From the NCBI GenBank assembly GCA_965248975.1, contig CBDFKU010000020.1:62001-126000 (forward strand): a stretch of 64,000 nucleotides of DNA. The letters run 5' to 3'. The DNA is from CBDFKU01 sp965248975 (GTDB lineage: Bacteria > Chloroflexota > Dehalococcoidia > Lucifugimonadales > JAGWBF01). The position numbers and the translations under genes were made by a program. How positions within the stretch are numbered: the stretch's first letter is position 1; each line of letters begins with the position of its first letter. Under the pieces are notes generated by a model, which was not told the DNA's origin, did not search any database, and saw only the letters and a list, made by a program, of their open reading frames with translations. Positions 9,070 through 17,211 of this stretch are shown in pieces.

Positions 9070-9582
9070 ATGGACCTGAAGTCGTACATCAGAGATATCC
9101 CCGACTTCCCAACACCGGGAATCCTGTTCAGGGACATCACTCCGCTGCTTCAAGAGCCCTCCGCCTTCGGGGAGGTGGTGGACCGTCTGGCAGATCGGTA
9201 CGTCTCCCGACCCGTGGACGCCATCGTGGCCATCGAGGCCCGGGGCTTCCTCTTCGGGGCGCCCCTGGCCCACCGGCTGGGCAAACCCCTGGTGCTGGCC
9301 CGCAAGGAGGGTAAGCTGCCTGCCGAGTCCAGTAGGGCCGAGTACTCCCTGGAGTACGGCACCAACGTTGTAGAGATGCACCGCGACGGGATCACTCCGG
9401 GCCAGGGGGTACTGATCGTGGATGACCTTCTGGCCACAGGGGGCACTTTGGCCGCCGCCGCTCAGCTGGTGGAGCAGTCCGGCGGACGGGTGGAGGGCAT
9501 GGCCCTGGTGATAGAGCTCACCGGGTTGGCCGGCAGGCGCCGCCTGGAGAAGTACGATGTTTTCTCACTGGTGCAGTATTGA
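9070..9582 (+). CDS. apt: Adenine phosphoribosyltransferase
   Basis: A 170-residue purine-salvage enzyme converting adenine and PRPP to AMP. The N-terminus PDFPTPGILFRDITPLL and the PRPP-binding loop GVLIVDDLLATGGT (residues 113-126) are diagnostic. EARGFLFGAPLA forms part of the base pocket. Length matches the family. Read-through of its TGA continues for about 150 bases without a stop, but that tail looks like chance sequence. Confidence 0.97.
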   Translation: MDLKSYIRDIPDFPTPGILFRDITPLLQEPSAFGEVVDRLADRYVSRPVDAIVAIEARGFLFGAPLAHRLGKPLVLARKEGKLPAESSRAEYSLEYGTNVVEMHRDGITPGQGVLIVDDLLATGGTLAAAAQLVEQSGGRVEGMALVIELTGLAGRRRLEKYDVFSLVQY

Positions 9583-9982
9583 GCAGTTGGTGCAGCCCCG
9601 CGATCCGGTTTCCTGAGCACGGTAAGACGTTCCCATGGCTATATAGAACGCCAGGAGGTGGACCAGCGTACCCAGTACATCTCCAACCACCATATCATGG
9701 ACCTGGCCAAGTTAGCCCGAGAAGACCCATAAGTAATGACGCCTAAGAATCGTTTCTGCGGCATCCCCCTTGCCCTCACGCCTGCTATAGCCGTCCTCAC
9801 TATTCTAGGGCCCACTGCCACTGTCCTTTATCAGGCCGCGCCTTCCTGATAAACTGTCTGCAAGTATCAGCCGGGTAAAGCGATCTGCTGGACGACAGCA
9901 TGAGCGGCTTCTTCGAGCCAATGTTGTAACCTTAAGGGCGCTTGCCAAAAGCATTCATTGTGAGTACGAAGGAGGTAAGGAG
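9583..9982. other. Gene-free stretch of about 400 bases
   Basis: No ORF with convincing coding character is visible on either strand. The apt frame stays open to about 9732 (ending NHHIMDLAKLAREDP) but has no start codon or ribosome site. The last 25 bases hold the strong GAAGGAGGTAAGGAG ribosome site of the next gene. Confidence 0.5.
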
Positions 9983-10792
9983 ATGGCAGTGGAGAAAAGC
10001 CACGTGGCTAAGGGCGCATACGTGGATATCCCGGAGGGCCGGTTACACTACCGTACGGCAGGCAGCGGTCCTCCTCTGATCATAAATCACCCGGCCGGCT
10101 TCGGCTCCGTTCATTTCCTGGACATAATCCCGTTGCTGGCGACGAGTTATACGGTCATGGCCATAGACATGTTCGGGCATGGTGAATCGGACCCGCCGCC
10201 GGAGCCATCTACGATAGAGGACGGTACCAGGATCCTCGCCCACTTTCTGGACGCCCACGGCATAGATCGTACCAACGTCCTGGCACAACACACAGGGGCA
10301 GGAATCTCTGTGGCGTTCGCCGCGCGGTACTCGGACCGGGTCATAAAGATGGTCCTCGAAGGCTCCCCGGACTGGGACGAGGACGTGCGGGCCCAGCTAA
10401 GACAGCGTACTGTGGGGACGCAGGTAACGGAAGACGGATCGTACCTGTTAGACACATGGAACGGTAAAAAGCGGCCCGCCAAGGATCTCACCACTTTGGA
10501 GATGGTGCACAGGGACACTCTGGCGGCGCTCCAGGCCATGGAACACGGCTTCAAAGTCCACCGCTGGGCTGAAGACGTTTATATGAGCGAGAAGCTGCCC
10601 CTGGTCAAGTGCCCAATCCTGTTTCTTTGTGGTGAATACGACTCGGTGGCCAGATTCGTGGACGCACACATCTCCTACGTCTCCTCGGATGTGCCGACGA
10701 AGAAGGTCATCCTGGAAGGCTGCGGGGACTATGCAGCCTCCGAGAAGCCCGAAGAGTTTGCCAGACACGTGTTGGACTTCCTGGGCGGGTGA
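9983..10792 (+). CDS. Alpha/beta hydrolase with altered catalytic triad
   Basis: A 269-residue alpha/beta-hydrolase-fold protein. PLIINHPAGFGS gives the oxyanion strand, AIDMFGHGESD the usual segment before helix B, and the nucleophile elbow reads AQHTGAG, with Thr104 where a Ser is normal. The acid is present (LCGEYD, Asp220). The C-terminal motif is EGCGDYAASEKPEEFA, in which the usual GxGH histidine is replaced by Asp249. The fold is clear. Activity is uncertain: it may be a binding protein or use a non-classical mechanism. The ribosome site AAGGAGGTAAGGAG is unusually strong. Confidence 0.88.
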   Translation: MAVEKSHVAKGAYVDIPEGRLHYRTAGSGPPLIINHPAGFGSVHFLDIIPLLATSYTVMAIDMFGHGESDPPPEPSTIEDGTRILAHFLDAHGIDRTNVLAQHTGAGISVAFAARYSDRVIKMVLEGSPDWDEDVRAQLRQRTVGTQVTEDGSYLLDTWNGKKRPAKDLTTLEMVHRDTLAALQAMEHGFKVHRWAEDVYMSEKLPLVKCPILFLCGEYDSVARFVDAHISYVSSDVPTKKVILEGCGDYAASEKPEEFARHVLDFLGG

Positions 10793-11100
10793 TGAGCACA
10801 AAAATGGGGTCGGAATCCTAGGACCTGCGGACTACTGCCCGGGAGCCGCGGAAAGACCAAAAGCCCCTCTGGAAGGCTTAATACCTCCAGTGGCTCAAGC
10901 CGCCAGGATTCTCAAGGACTTAAGGCAGCCGGCCAGGGTGTCCTCGATGGAACCTCTTGGAAGGGACAGCACCAAAGGTAGTCCCAGCGATACGCTGCCA
11001 TCGCCGGGGCTATCCAAAGAAAGAGGGACACGATGCCGGACCAGACTGAGTTGCGTCCGTATGTCCGGGTGATGAATGACGACTGGGCCGCGATCCGATT
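10793..11100. other. Intergenic region without a supported gene
   Basis: A 40-codon frame starting MPDQTELRPYVRV at 11033 runs into the terminator and lacks a ribosome site. I see no other structure before the terminator hairpin at 11101. Confidence 0.4.
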
Positions 11101-11142
11101 AGCCGGCACCCTCCCTTTTGAGAGAGGGTGCCGGCTTTTTTT
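11101..11142 (+). terminator. Rho-independent terminator
   Basis: A perfect 13-base-pair stem, AGCCGGCACCCTC with GAGGGTGCCGGCT, encloses a ten-base loop and is followed by a run of seven T. The T-tract orientation terminates rightward transcription, that is from the alpha/beta hydrolase gene. Confidence 0.93.
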
Positions 11143-11185
11143 CTGGATTATCTGATAATGGTACATTTCCCCGCGGGGCGACAGC

Positions 11186-11728
11186 TCAGCCCGACGTTGT
11201 GAACGTTCCCACCGTAAAAGTCTGGTTTCCGGCGGCATCAACCGCCATCAGCTCGAACTCGTACTCAGTGCCAGACATGAGCAGTTCCGGAGACTGAATG
11301 TCGAAGATCGATACTTCGGAGTTGGGCGGCTCCCTCGACTCGAAGAACAGGTCAGCCATTGTCAGATCGTTCAATTGCCCTGTTGGATCCGCCATCAGGA
11401 TGATCCGCCCGTTGGGGTCCCATACACAGACTTCGGAGTGGCCGTGGCCGCCAAAGAGCCCGTGCATACCGGTATCCTCATCCGTCGCGTTGTGCTCTAT
11501 GTAAAGCTTCGCCGTTTCGAACCCTTCTGCGCCTTCAGTGGGGCAGTTTACTGAACTCTCGATATCGGGCTCAGGAGCGGCCGTCTGCGTGGGCGCCGCT
11601 CCGCTCCCAGCAGGAGTAGTCGGAGTGGGATTTGATGATGCGCCGCACGCCACCGCAATGGTGGCGACTGCCACCAACATGAAAAGAGCGAGCTTGCTAA
11701 CATTGATTCTGCCTCCAGGGGATTTCAT
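11186..11728 (-). CDS. Lipoprotein of unknown function
   Basis: A 180-residue predicted lipoprotein. The signal segment KLALFMLVAVATIAVAC places the lipidated Cys at residue 28. It is followed by a Pro/Thr/Ala linker (SSNPTPTTPAGSGAAPTQTA) typical of Chloroflexota surface lipoproteins. The mature part contains HNATDEDTGMHGLFGGHGHSEVC and a beta-rich end (YEFELMAVDAAGNQTFTVGTF) resembling a fibronectin-type strand pair. No enzyme motif is evident. It converges on the terminator at 11101. Confidence 0.75.
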   Translation of the reverse strand: MKSPGGRINVSKLALFMLVAVATIAVACGASSNPTPTTPAGSGAAPTQTAAPEPDIESSVNCPTEGAEGFETAKLYIEHNATDEDTGMHGLFGGHGHSEVCVWDPNGRIILMADPTGQLNDLTMADLFFESREPPNSEVSIFDIQSPELLMSGTEYEFELMAVDAAGNQTFTVGTFTTSG

Positions 11729-12173
11729 AGTGTGTTCCCCGTAGGGCTTTATTAGTACGTACTGTTCGCAACTGTGCCAGGGGGTGTACCCACGCCATCC
11801 TCGCCGACTTCGGTCTCCGTGACCGTGCCGCCGGGGTGTTCCCCGAGCACGCCTACAGGGGATTCGGCGACGGCCGAGCCGCCGATAGTACGACGACCCT
11901 GGCTGAACCGCTTCTTCGTCGTGGTCGTTGCCGCGATCAGAAGACGCTCTGCCAGCGGCCAGTGCCCCTCAGGTACCAGCTGGTGCCAAGATGGCCAGTA
12001 GTCCGAAGACTAGAAGATACGTTTGCCGAACATCATGATTACCTCTCTTCTCTTGTCGAGATCTGTTCCATGACGTGAGTCTTGAGCACCGGCATGAAGT
12101 TACGGTGAACTCAGCCTTAAGATAGGCTTAACCTTGAGTGGTATAAAATAATAGGGACACCGTGCCAGCGACG
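11729..12173. other. Non-coding or degenerate stretch between lipoprotein genes
   Basis: Minus-strand fragments look like remnants. A start MMFGKRIF near 12035 meets a stop at once, and another frame reads ATTTTKKRFSQGRRTIGGSA. No intact gene is supported. Confidence 0.35.
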
Positions 12174-12560
12174 CTATCCTGGAGCATCTGATGAAACGAT
12201 CCGGGGCCCACGGATCGGCTGGTCTCGATGGGAGCTCGCGCAATGCTGGGGGCTGTCATATATCCCGACCGTTACACGAACTTCTGTTGCCTCAGAGGAG
12301 CCCAACCGTATGGCGGCGCCGACGGGCCCGAAGCTCCGCACATAGGACTGCAAGGCGTCGGTGGTCTCCGGTGGACCCTTGCCTTTGATAATTGCACCGG
12401 GAGGCAGGTCTGCCAAAGTAAGGAGCATGGCCGTCAGGGCGGAGATCTCTATCGGAGGAGGTGTTGCGTCGCCCTGGGGAGTTACCTGAGGGTAGGGAGT
12501 CGAGGAGAAAGGAGTTGCCCCAATTCGCCCTGCCAGCGCCTCATCTATCTGCCGGTCCAT
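12174..12560 (-). pseudogene. Remnant of a secreted or lipoprotein-type gene
   Basis: The frame gives ISALTAMLLTLADLPPGAII followed by YVRSFGPVGAAIRLG. This is the (L)LTLxDLPPG repeat start common in lipoproteins of this group. There is no signal peptide and no convincing N-terminus, and the C-terminal third (QHCASSHRDQPIRGP) looks frameshifted. I read it as a fragment of a surface protein gene, close to the tmRNA integration site. Confidence 0.4.
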
Positions 12561-12611
12561 GCGAGTAGTCTCATAGAAATTATCGTGGGACTATGAGATA
12601 ATTGATATTGA

Positions 12612-12964
12612 GGGGACGCGCGGGTTCGACAGTGGAACATCTTGAAGGATTGCAGGCCGAGGTGCCACCCATCTCGAAAAACAGGTGGCAAAAAATAACT
12701 GGCGAACGTGAATTCGCTCTAGCTGCCTAACTAGGCAGCTACGTCTGCCCCGACTATCCCTGGAGGTAGGGAAGCAGGCGCCATAAGTCCGGGGTGCCAT
12801 CACTCCAACGCCGATAGGAGTGGTGAAAGAACGATCGGCTGAGCCCCTCAAGATTCCGCCGGCAGAAGCTTGAGGTCGCGAGATTAAACCGCCGGACAAG
12901 CCTGTAGTACATCCTTACGGGGTGCCTTCTGGACGGGGAGTTCGACTCTCCCCCGTCTCCACCA
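12612..12964 (+). ncRNA. ssrA: Transfer-messenger RNA (tmRNA), tag GEREFALAA
   Basis: A 353-base tmRNA that rescues stalled ribosomes. The 5' end GGGGACG pairs with CGTCTCC before the 3' ACCA. The 5' GGGTTCGACAG and the T-arm GGGGAGTTCGACTCTCCCC are diagnostic. The mRNA part has the frame GGC GAA CGT GAA TTC GCT CTA GCT GCC TAA (12701-12730), giving tag GEREFALAA, directly followed by a short hairpin (AGCTGCCTAACTAGGCAGCT). The tag resembles the Dehalococcoides form. The 3' 81 bases are overlapped on the other strand by the end of a large serine recombinase gene, which suggests use as an integration site. Confidence 0.95.
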
Positions 12965-14542
12965 CAAACACGGACCAGTTGCCTCCGGACCTTCAGAAGC
13001 GTCCGGAGGCAGTTCTTTTTCGGAGATCAGCAACACTCCGCTGCCTTCCCGGGTCGTCGCCACCTCGAACAGTGGCATGAAAGCCGGCTTGGGCCGGATG
13101 GCTACGATAGACTTCTCCTCTACGGTGTCCACGTAGACAGCGTCCAGCATCGTCATCAGGATCTGTCGATGTTCGCCCAGATCAGCCTGCTCCCACAGCG
13201 CCGGAAGGTCTTCCAGGAGCTTTCCAGCCTCTTTAGCGGCGTCTACCCCAGGGACCACCAGGGAGGCCATCTGGTCCTCCAGGGAACGTTTCTCCCTCAG
13301 GTACTCATCCCGACCTTTGAAGCCATCCAGGTAGACTTCGCCCAACCGCTTCAGGCGGTGCTGGACCTTCACCCGTTCCTGCCTCACTCTCTTTACATCG
13401 TCCGCCAGGTGGATTCGGGCCAACACTCGGTCCATCCAGGCCTCCGGCAGCACGATGGCCCCGATGATCTGCCCTATCTGGTCGTCGGGTACATGGCAGG
13501 GCATGGAACCGCTCCTGCCCACGCAGTACCCGGCTCCCCGGCTGCCGTACTGCTCCCGGTAGTACCGGTGGCTATTGGTATACGTCTGAGCCCACATGGG
13601 CATCAGGCAATGGGCGCACCTGATCAGGCCCTTCAGCAGGTATTCTCGCTCTGGCCTGGGGTCAAGGGTCTTGGACCTGCCCGAGTTTCTCTTAAGGGCA
13701 TCTTGGACCGTAAGGAATAGCTCTTCGGACACCATGGGCTCATGGGCACCTGGGCTGATCTCGTCTCTGTGGCGCACCTTCCCCGGGTAGAAGACGTTGT
13801 GGAGGATGCCCCTGACCGAGGCGGTGGTGAAGAGTCTGGGACCGGCGGAGACATCGCCAGTGCCGTCGTGGAGCCTCTTGGTGTTCCTGGTGCGGAAGCC
13901 CTGTTCGTTAAGCCACGATGCCAGCCGGGAGAGGGTCACCGTTCCGGAGCAGTATCGGCTGAACAGGCCCCTGACCGCCTCAGCCTCCTCAGGCACCACA
14001 TGTACTCCGCCAGGGTGCTCTTCTTCACATCTCAGAAGCCCCTGCTCGTAGCAGGAGTGGTACCCGAAGGGCAGAGAGCCGAGGTGGAGGCCCTTCCCGG
14101 CCCGTTCTCCGATGCCCTTCCTGACGTGGGTTGCCAGAGCTTCCGAGAAGAACTCTGCTACACTGCCCAGCATCTGGGTGGCCATCTTGCCGTGGGGAGT
14201 GGAATAGTCTATGTTCTCGGTGATGGAAACCAGGCCGACTCCGTATTTCGCCAGAGTGCTCATCGACTCCAGCATGACCCTCAAATTCCGGCTCCACCGA
14301 TCCAGGGTGTGCACGACGACTACGTCGAACCGATCGGTCGCCGCATCGTCGAGAAGCTGGCGGAACACCGGCCTCTTCTTGATGGAGTCTACGTGGGCGC
14401 TCCTGCCCTCTTCCCGGTAGACACCTACCGGTTCCCATTCCCTTGACCGACAGATCTCTTGGAAGAGCCTCCCCTGGGCATCCAGGGAGTGGCCCTCCAC
14501 CTGGGAGAGGTCAGAAACCCTTATGTAGGCCACCGCTCTCAC
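12884..14542 (-). CDS. Large serine recombinase (site-specific integrase)
   Basis: A 552-residue serine recombinase. The N-terminal resolvase domain reads AYIRVSDLSQVEGHSLDAQ with catalytic Ser10, and VVHTLDRWSRNLR follows. Next come the recombinase domain (GSLPFGYHSC, TTASVRGILHNVFYPGKVRH), a zinc ribbon (CAHCLMPMWAQ plus CVGRSGSMPC) and a coiled coil near residues 390-440. These cut and join attP/attB-type sites. The last about 27 residues (WWRRGRVELPVQ onward) are the antisense of the tmRNA 3' end, so the present C-terminus is partly a product of the insertion. Its start overlaps the upstream small gene by ATGA. Confidence 0.93.
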   Translation of the reverse strand: MRAVAYIRVSDLSQVEGHSLDAQGRLFQEICRSREWEPVGVYREEGRSAHVDSIKKRPVFRQLLDDAATDRFDVVVVHTLDRWSRNLRVMLESMSTLAKYGVGLVSITENIDYSTPHGKMATQMLGSVAEFFSEALATHVRKGIGERAGKGLHLGSLPFGYHSCYEQGLLRCEEEHPGGVHVVPEEAEAVRGLFSRYCSGTVTLSRLASWLNEQGFRTRNTKRLHDGTGDVSAGPRLFTTASVRGILHNVFYPGKVRHRDEISPGAHEPMVSEELFLTVQDALKRNSGRSKTLDPRPEREYLLKGLIRCAHCLMPMWAQTYTNSHRYYREQYGSRGAGYCVGRSGSMPCHVPDDQIGQIIGAIVLPEAWMDRVLARIHLADDVKRVRQERVKVQHRLKRLGEVYLDGFKGRDEYLREKRSLEDQMASLVVPGVDAAKEAGKLLEDLPALWEQADLGEHRQILMTMLDAVYVDTVEEKSIVAIRPKPAFMPLFEVATTREGSGVLLISEKELPPDASEGPEATGPCLWWRRGRVELPVQKAPRKDVLQACPAV

Positions 14543-14781
14543 GGTTCTAGCTGCTCCTTCCTGTGGGCCGCAGGCAGGGCGACCTCTGCCAGGGTATTGA
14601 GGAAGTTGTCGATCTGTATCCGATCCAGCTCATCCTCGTCCTCGGTGGTGTCGGGTGTGGCGACACAGTGTATACGTCGGTGTATACATGTCAAGCGCCC
14701 CTCGGCATCAGTTTCATGAGCGAGCCCGAGATCGTCCGCTTGCCCACCTACCTGATGTCTTCGTCGGTTTCGGGCCCCCAC
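14539..14781 (-). CDS. Small protein in the recombinase operon
   Basis: An 80-residue product from a GTG three bases after the resolvase stop. It ends DRIQIDNFLNTLAEVALPAA and HRKEQLEP. The end overlaps the large recombinase start by ATGA, so translation is coupled. The N-terminal half is basic and poorly conserved-looking. No family is recognised. By position it could be a recombination accessory factor. Confidence 0.5.
   Translation of the reverse strand: MGARNRRRHQVGGQADDLGLAHETDAEGRLTCIHRRIHCVATPDTTEDEDELDRIQIDNFLNTLAEVALPAAHRKEQLEP
14668..14687. repeat. TGTATAC inverted repeat
   Basis: TGTATAC, six bases, then GTATACA: a perfect seven-base inverted repeat inside the 80-residue gene. 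A related palindrome (CGTATACA CCCA TGTATACG) sits at 19032-19051 at the other end of the element. These may be operators or resolvase-binding sites. Confidence 0.5.
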
Positions 14782-14783
14782 GG

Positions 14784-15416
14784 CTATACCGCCTTCTTCG
14801 CCTGGATATCAGTGGCCCTGGCATCCAGCAGCCTCTTTAACGTAGCGTAGCCGATGCCCAACTCTCTGGCGGCCTGCCGCCTCGATATATCTCCCCCGCT
14901 AAGGCGCTCCAAAACTGCTCCAAAACGACGATTGAACCCCTTCCGCTCCGTTACCCTGGGACGGCCTATTCTGCGCCCCTGTTTCCGAGCCCTCTCCATC
15001 CCCGCCTTGACCCGTTCTCTGAGGATTCCCCGCTCCAACTGGGCGTAGGCTACGGTGATGTAGTACAGGGCCTCGCCGAAAGGAGAGGTGGTATCCAACC
15101 ATGGCTCGGCGTAGGACCGGAGGCCCACACCCCATGTTCGTAGTCTCTCCAGGGTGGTCGCCGCGTCCAAGACGGAGCGAAAGGCCCGGTCCATCCTCCA
15201 CACCAGCAGCAGGTCGAACTTCCTCTTGCTGGCATCGTCCAGGAGCTGACGCCAGGATGTGCGATGACCCAGGTCTGTAGCAGGAGCGTGGTCCACGTAC
15301 TCCCGGAAGGTCTCCCAGCCCTGGTATCCCACGAACTCCCTCAGCTGGACCAGTTGGGTCTCGGGGTCCTGGTCCTTGTCTGAGGTGCTCACCCTGGCGT
15401 AGAGGCCTACCCTCAC
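14784..15416 (-). CDS. Serine recombinase, resolvase/invertase type
   Basis: A 210-residue small serine recombinase. The N-terminal catalytic domain is MRVGLYARVSTSDKDQDPET with Ser10, then LLLVWRMDRAFRS, and the long E helix ends QLERGILRERVKAGM. A linker GRRIGRP leads to a C-terminal helix-turn-helix (ISRRQAARELGIGYATLKRL). Such enzymes resolve or invert DNA between two short sites. The start is a GTG overlapping the upstream zinc-ribbon gene by GTGA, within the coupled operon. Confidence 0.93.
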   Translation of the reverse strand: MRVGLYARVSTSDKDQDPETQLVQLREFVGYQGWETFREYVDHAPATDLGHRTSWRQLLDDASKRKFDLLLVWRMDRAFRSVLDAATTLERLRTWGVGLRSYAEPWLDTTSPFGEALYYITVAYAQLERGILRERVKAGMERARKQGRRIGRPRVTERKGFNRRFGAVLERLSGGDISRRQAARELGIGYATLKRLLDARATDIQAKKAV

Positions 15417-15625
15417 GTCATGTCCCCCGATAGAATCTCCTGGGGGGACTCCAGGTTGTCCATTACACCCTTGACGTAGGGCTGATCGGTGATGAAGGCC
15501 CTGAAATGGCGGCCATCCTGGGGGCAGACAAGCATGATGAAGGGCTTACCTGACTTCCGGCCCTGCGCCATGCGTACGGCCAGGGAGCCACTGCAGACGG
15601 GACAGTTCACGCTTTGGTCCAACAT
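15413..15625 (-). CDS. Small zinc-ribbon protein
   Basis: A 70-residue protein starting MLDQSVNCPVCSGSL, with a second Cys and His in MLVCPQDGRHFRAF. The CPVC...C...H arrangement suggests one zinc site. The start at 15625 is chosen because ATGA overlaps the ParB-like stop; a longer in-frame start exists at 15661. It is the third gene of the coupled operon. Function is unknown; a nucleic-acid-binding helper is possible. Confidence 0.65.
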   Translation of the reverse strand: MLDQSVNCPVCSGSLAVRMAQGRKSGKPFIMLVCPQDGRHFRAFITDQPYVKGVMDNLESPQEILSGDMT

Positions 15626-16269
15626 CACCAGAGCCCTTCGCTTTCCAAGTACTTGTGGCACATGATGTAGAGGGCCGTGCCCCGGGCGTTTGGGCTTTCC
15701 TCATGAGCATCGCCCTCATCGGTGGAGTTCCTGACCTGTGCCAGGGCCCGCTGAACGATCTCCAACTGTGAACTGGTGAGCTGGAACTGCAGGTGTTTCA
15801 GCCGAGCCCTCTGCGCCCGCTGCCACGCCTGGAGGTGCTCGGCCATGTCCTGCTGCCCTAGAGTGGAGAGGGCATTGAGACTATTGGAGGTCTCGGGGAG
15901 TATCGCCAGGACCTGATCCTGAGGTAGCTGTTTTAGGATCTCCCTCACTGCTTCCGCCCGAAGACCAAGGTCCTCCTCTCCATGGACGTGGTTCAGGGCT
16001 TGGGCCAGCAGTCGGGCCTGGGAGTTGTCCAGGTCCACCACCGCACATGGCACGCTGGTGTAACCCAGCTCTTTGATGACCCGGAGGCGGTGGTTGCCCG
16101 AGAGGACCTCGTAGGTATCGGTGCCGGGCATGGGACGGACCACCAGGTTCTGCACCAGGTCGAAGCGCCGTACCGATTCTTTGAGGTGGGCCAGCATATC
16201 TCGATCCACCTCGTTGGGGTTCCAGACGGCTTCCTGCAACTGGTCCACGGGAATATCCAACAGCCTCAT
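15625..16269 (-). CDS. ParB/Srx-like nuclease-domain protein
   Basis: A 214-residue protein with a ParB N-terminal domain: LDIPVDQLQEAVWNPNEVD, LKESVRRFDLVQNLVVRP, then YEVLSGNHRLRVIKELGY, where the GNHR motif is the nucleotide-binding or catalytic box. LDNSQARLLAQALNHVHGE follows. It lacks the HTH/dimerisation layout of chromosomal ParB. Phage-encoded relatives occur beside DNA-modification genes. It overlaps the Mom-like gene (ATGA) and the zinc-ribbon gene (ATGA), implying a shared function with the modification gene. Confidence 0.85.
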   Translation of the reverse strand: MRLLDIPVDQLQEAVWNPNEVDRDMLAHLKESVRRFDLVQNLVVRPMPGTDTYEVLSGNHRLRVIKELGYTSVPCAVVDLDNSQARLLAQALNHVHGEEDLGLRAEAVREILKQLPQDQVLAILPETSNSLNALSTLGQQDMAEHLQAWQRAQRARLKHLQFQLTSSQLEIVQRALAQVRNSTDEGDAHEESPNARGTALYIMCHKYLESEGLW

Positions 16270-17030
16270 ACAGAGCCGTCCTTCTTGGGGTATTGGAGCA
16301 CTGGTACCTTCAGCCGAGGGAGCCAGGTGGGGTCCAGGAAGTACATGTACCGGTGCTTCGGCACCTGGGGTACTAGCTGGATGGGGACCCCGTGATCAGC
16401 CAAATGCCGCACTGACCGGGTCCCAAAGGTCGTGGCCACTGACCGGCAGTGTCGATGATGGCCATCTCCCAGGTCGTACAAGGGAGTGGGTTCGGAGAGC
16501 CCGTTGTAGCACCAGTTGCTGGCCTTGTAAACGGTACCAACGTGTCCCTGTGAGGGGTCGGCATACGACACCAGGAACTTCACGTCCGTATGCCGCCTCA
16601 AGGAACGGAGCACGACCCCAATGACGCGGGATTCGCTGTTACGGGGAAGCGCGTCCGAGAGCCACATCCGGGTAAGAGTAAGGCAGTCGTCGGATGTGGC
16701 GCCGGCCACTAGCGAGGGGGAATTGTACGGACCTACGCCGAAGGTAAGGGCTCCCATCAGGCGGCTGCCGAGAAATACACCGAAGGCCAGAGAGGTGCCG
16801 CCTGGAAGGCTATGTAGATAGTGACGGCGGACGATCATCTTCCTTGCTATACCAATCGGGATCGGCTCTACTTCGATCTGGCGGAGCGCCGCCCTCGCAG
16901 TCGAACCGGGGCCTTCTCCGTGGTCCGGAGCTGTGCTGGCCGTTTCACCAGCGGCGCCCATGACCCCTATTCGCCTGTGACTTTCTTTTCGGTTCGAAAC
17001 ATGTATATCCTGGAATGGAGCACCGTTCAC
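16266..17030 (-). CDS. Mom-like DNA-modification protein (GNAT fold)
   Basis: A 254-residue protein resembling the phage Mu Mom family. The core runs ARKMIVRRHYLHSLPGGTS, LAFGVFLGSRLMGALTFGVG, LTRMWLSDALPRNSESRVIG, VSYADPSQGHVGTVYKASNW and VPKHRYMYFLD. The segment SYADP...GHxGTxYKAxNW and the closing K(H/Y)RYxYFLD are what I recall for Mom-type proteins, which have a GNAT fold and modify adenine in DNA. The first about 50 residues (to TARAALRQ) look unconserved, so the true start may be internal. It heads the coupled operon ending in the integrase. Family assignment is from memory of the motif. Confidence 0.68.
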   Translation of the reverse strand: MNGAPFQDIHVSNRKESHRRIGVMGAAGETASTAPDHGEGPGSTARAALRQIEVEPIPIGIARKMIVRRHYLHSLPGGTSLAFGVFLGSRLMGALTFGVGPYNSPSLVAGATSDDCLTLTRMWLSDALPRNSESRVIGVVLRSLRRHTDVKFLVSYADPSQGHVGTVYKASNWCYNGLSEPTPLYDLGDGHHRHCRSVATTFGTRSVRHLADHGVPIQLVPQVPKHRYMYFLDPTWLPRLKVPVLQYPKKDGSV

Positions 17031-17211
17031 CCTACGGGTTGAACCCGGTCCTGCGCCGGGGCTCCGGACCCCTGGTGACTGTCACCCTCCGATCACATTC
17101 AGGTATACACCAAGACACCGGCCTGAGTGAAAATGCATTTCTACGTCATATGAGCGGGACGCGCGGGGCTAAGGATGCCTGCATCGTTGGTGCAAGTTTG
17201 GGAGGCTACTC

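Noticed and set aside
9583..9732. Read-through extension of apt
   Set aside because: The apt protein is complete at its TGA; the following frame has no start or ribosome site.
12591..12899. 102-codon minus-strand ORF
   Set aside because: It is antisense to tmRNA.
12940..12964. Second copy of the tmRNA 3' end as right attachment site
   Set aside because: I could not find by eye a duplicate near 19 kb or elsewhere, so no attachment pair is annotated.
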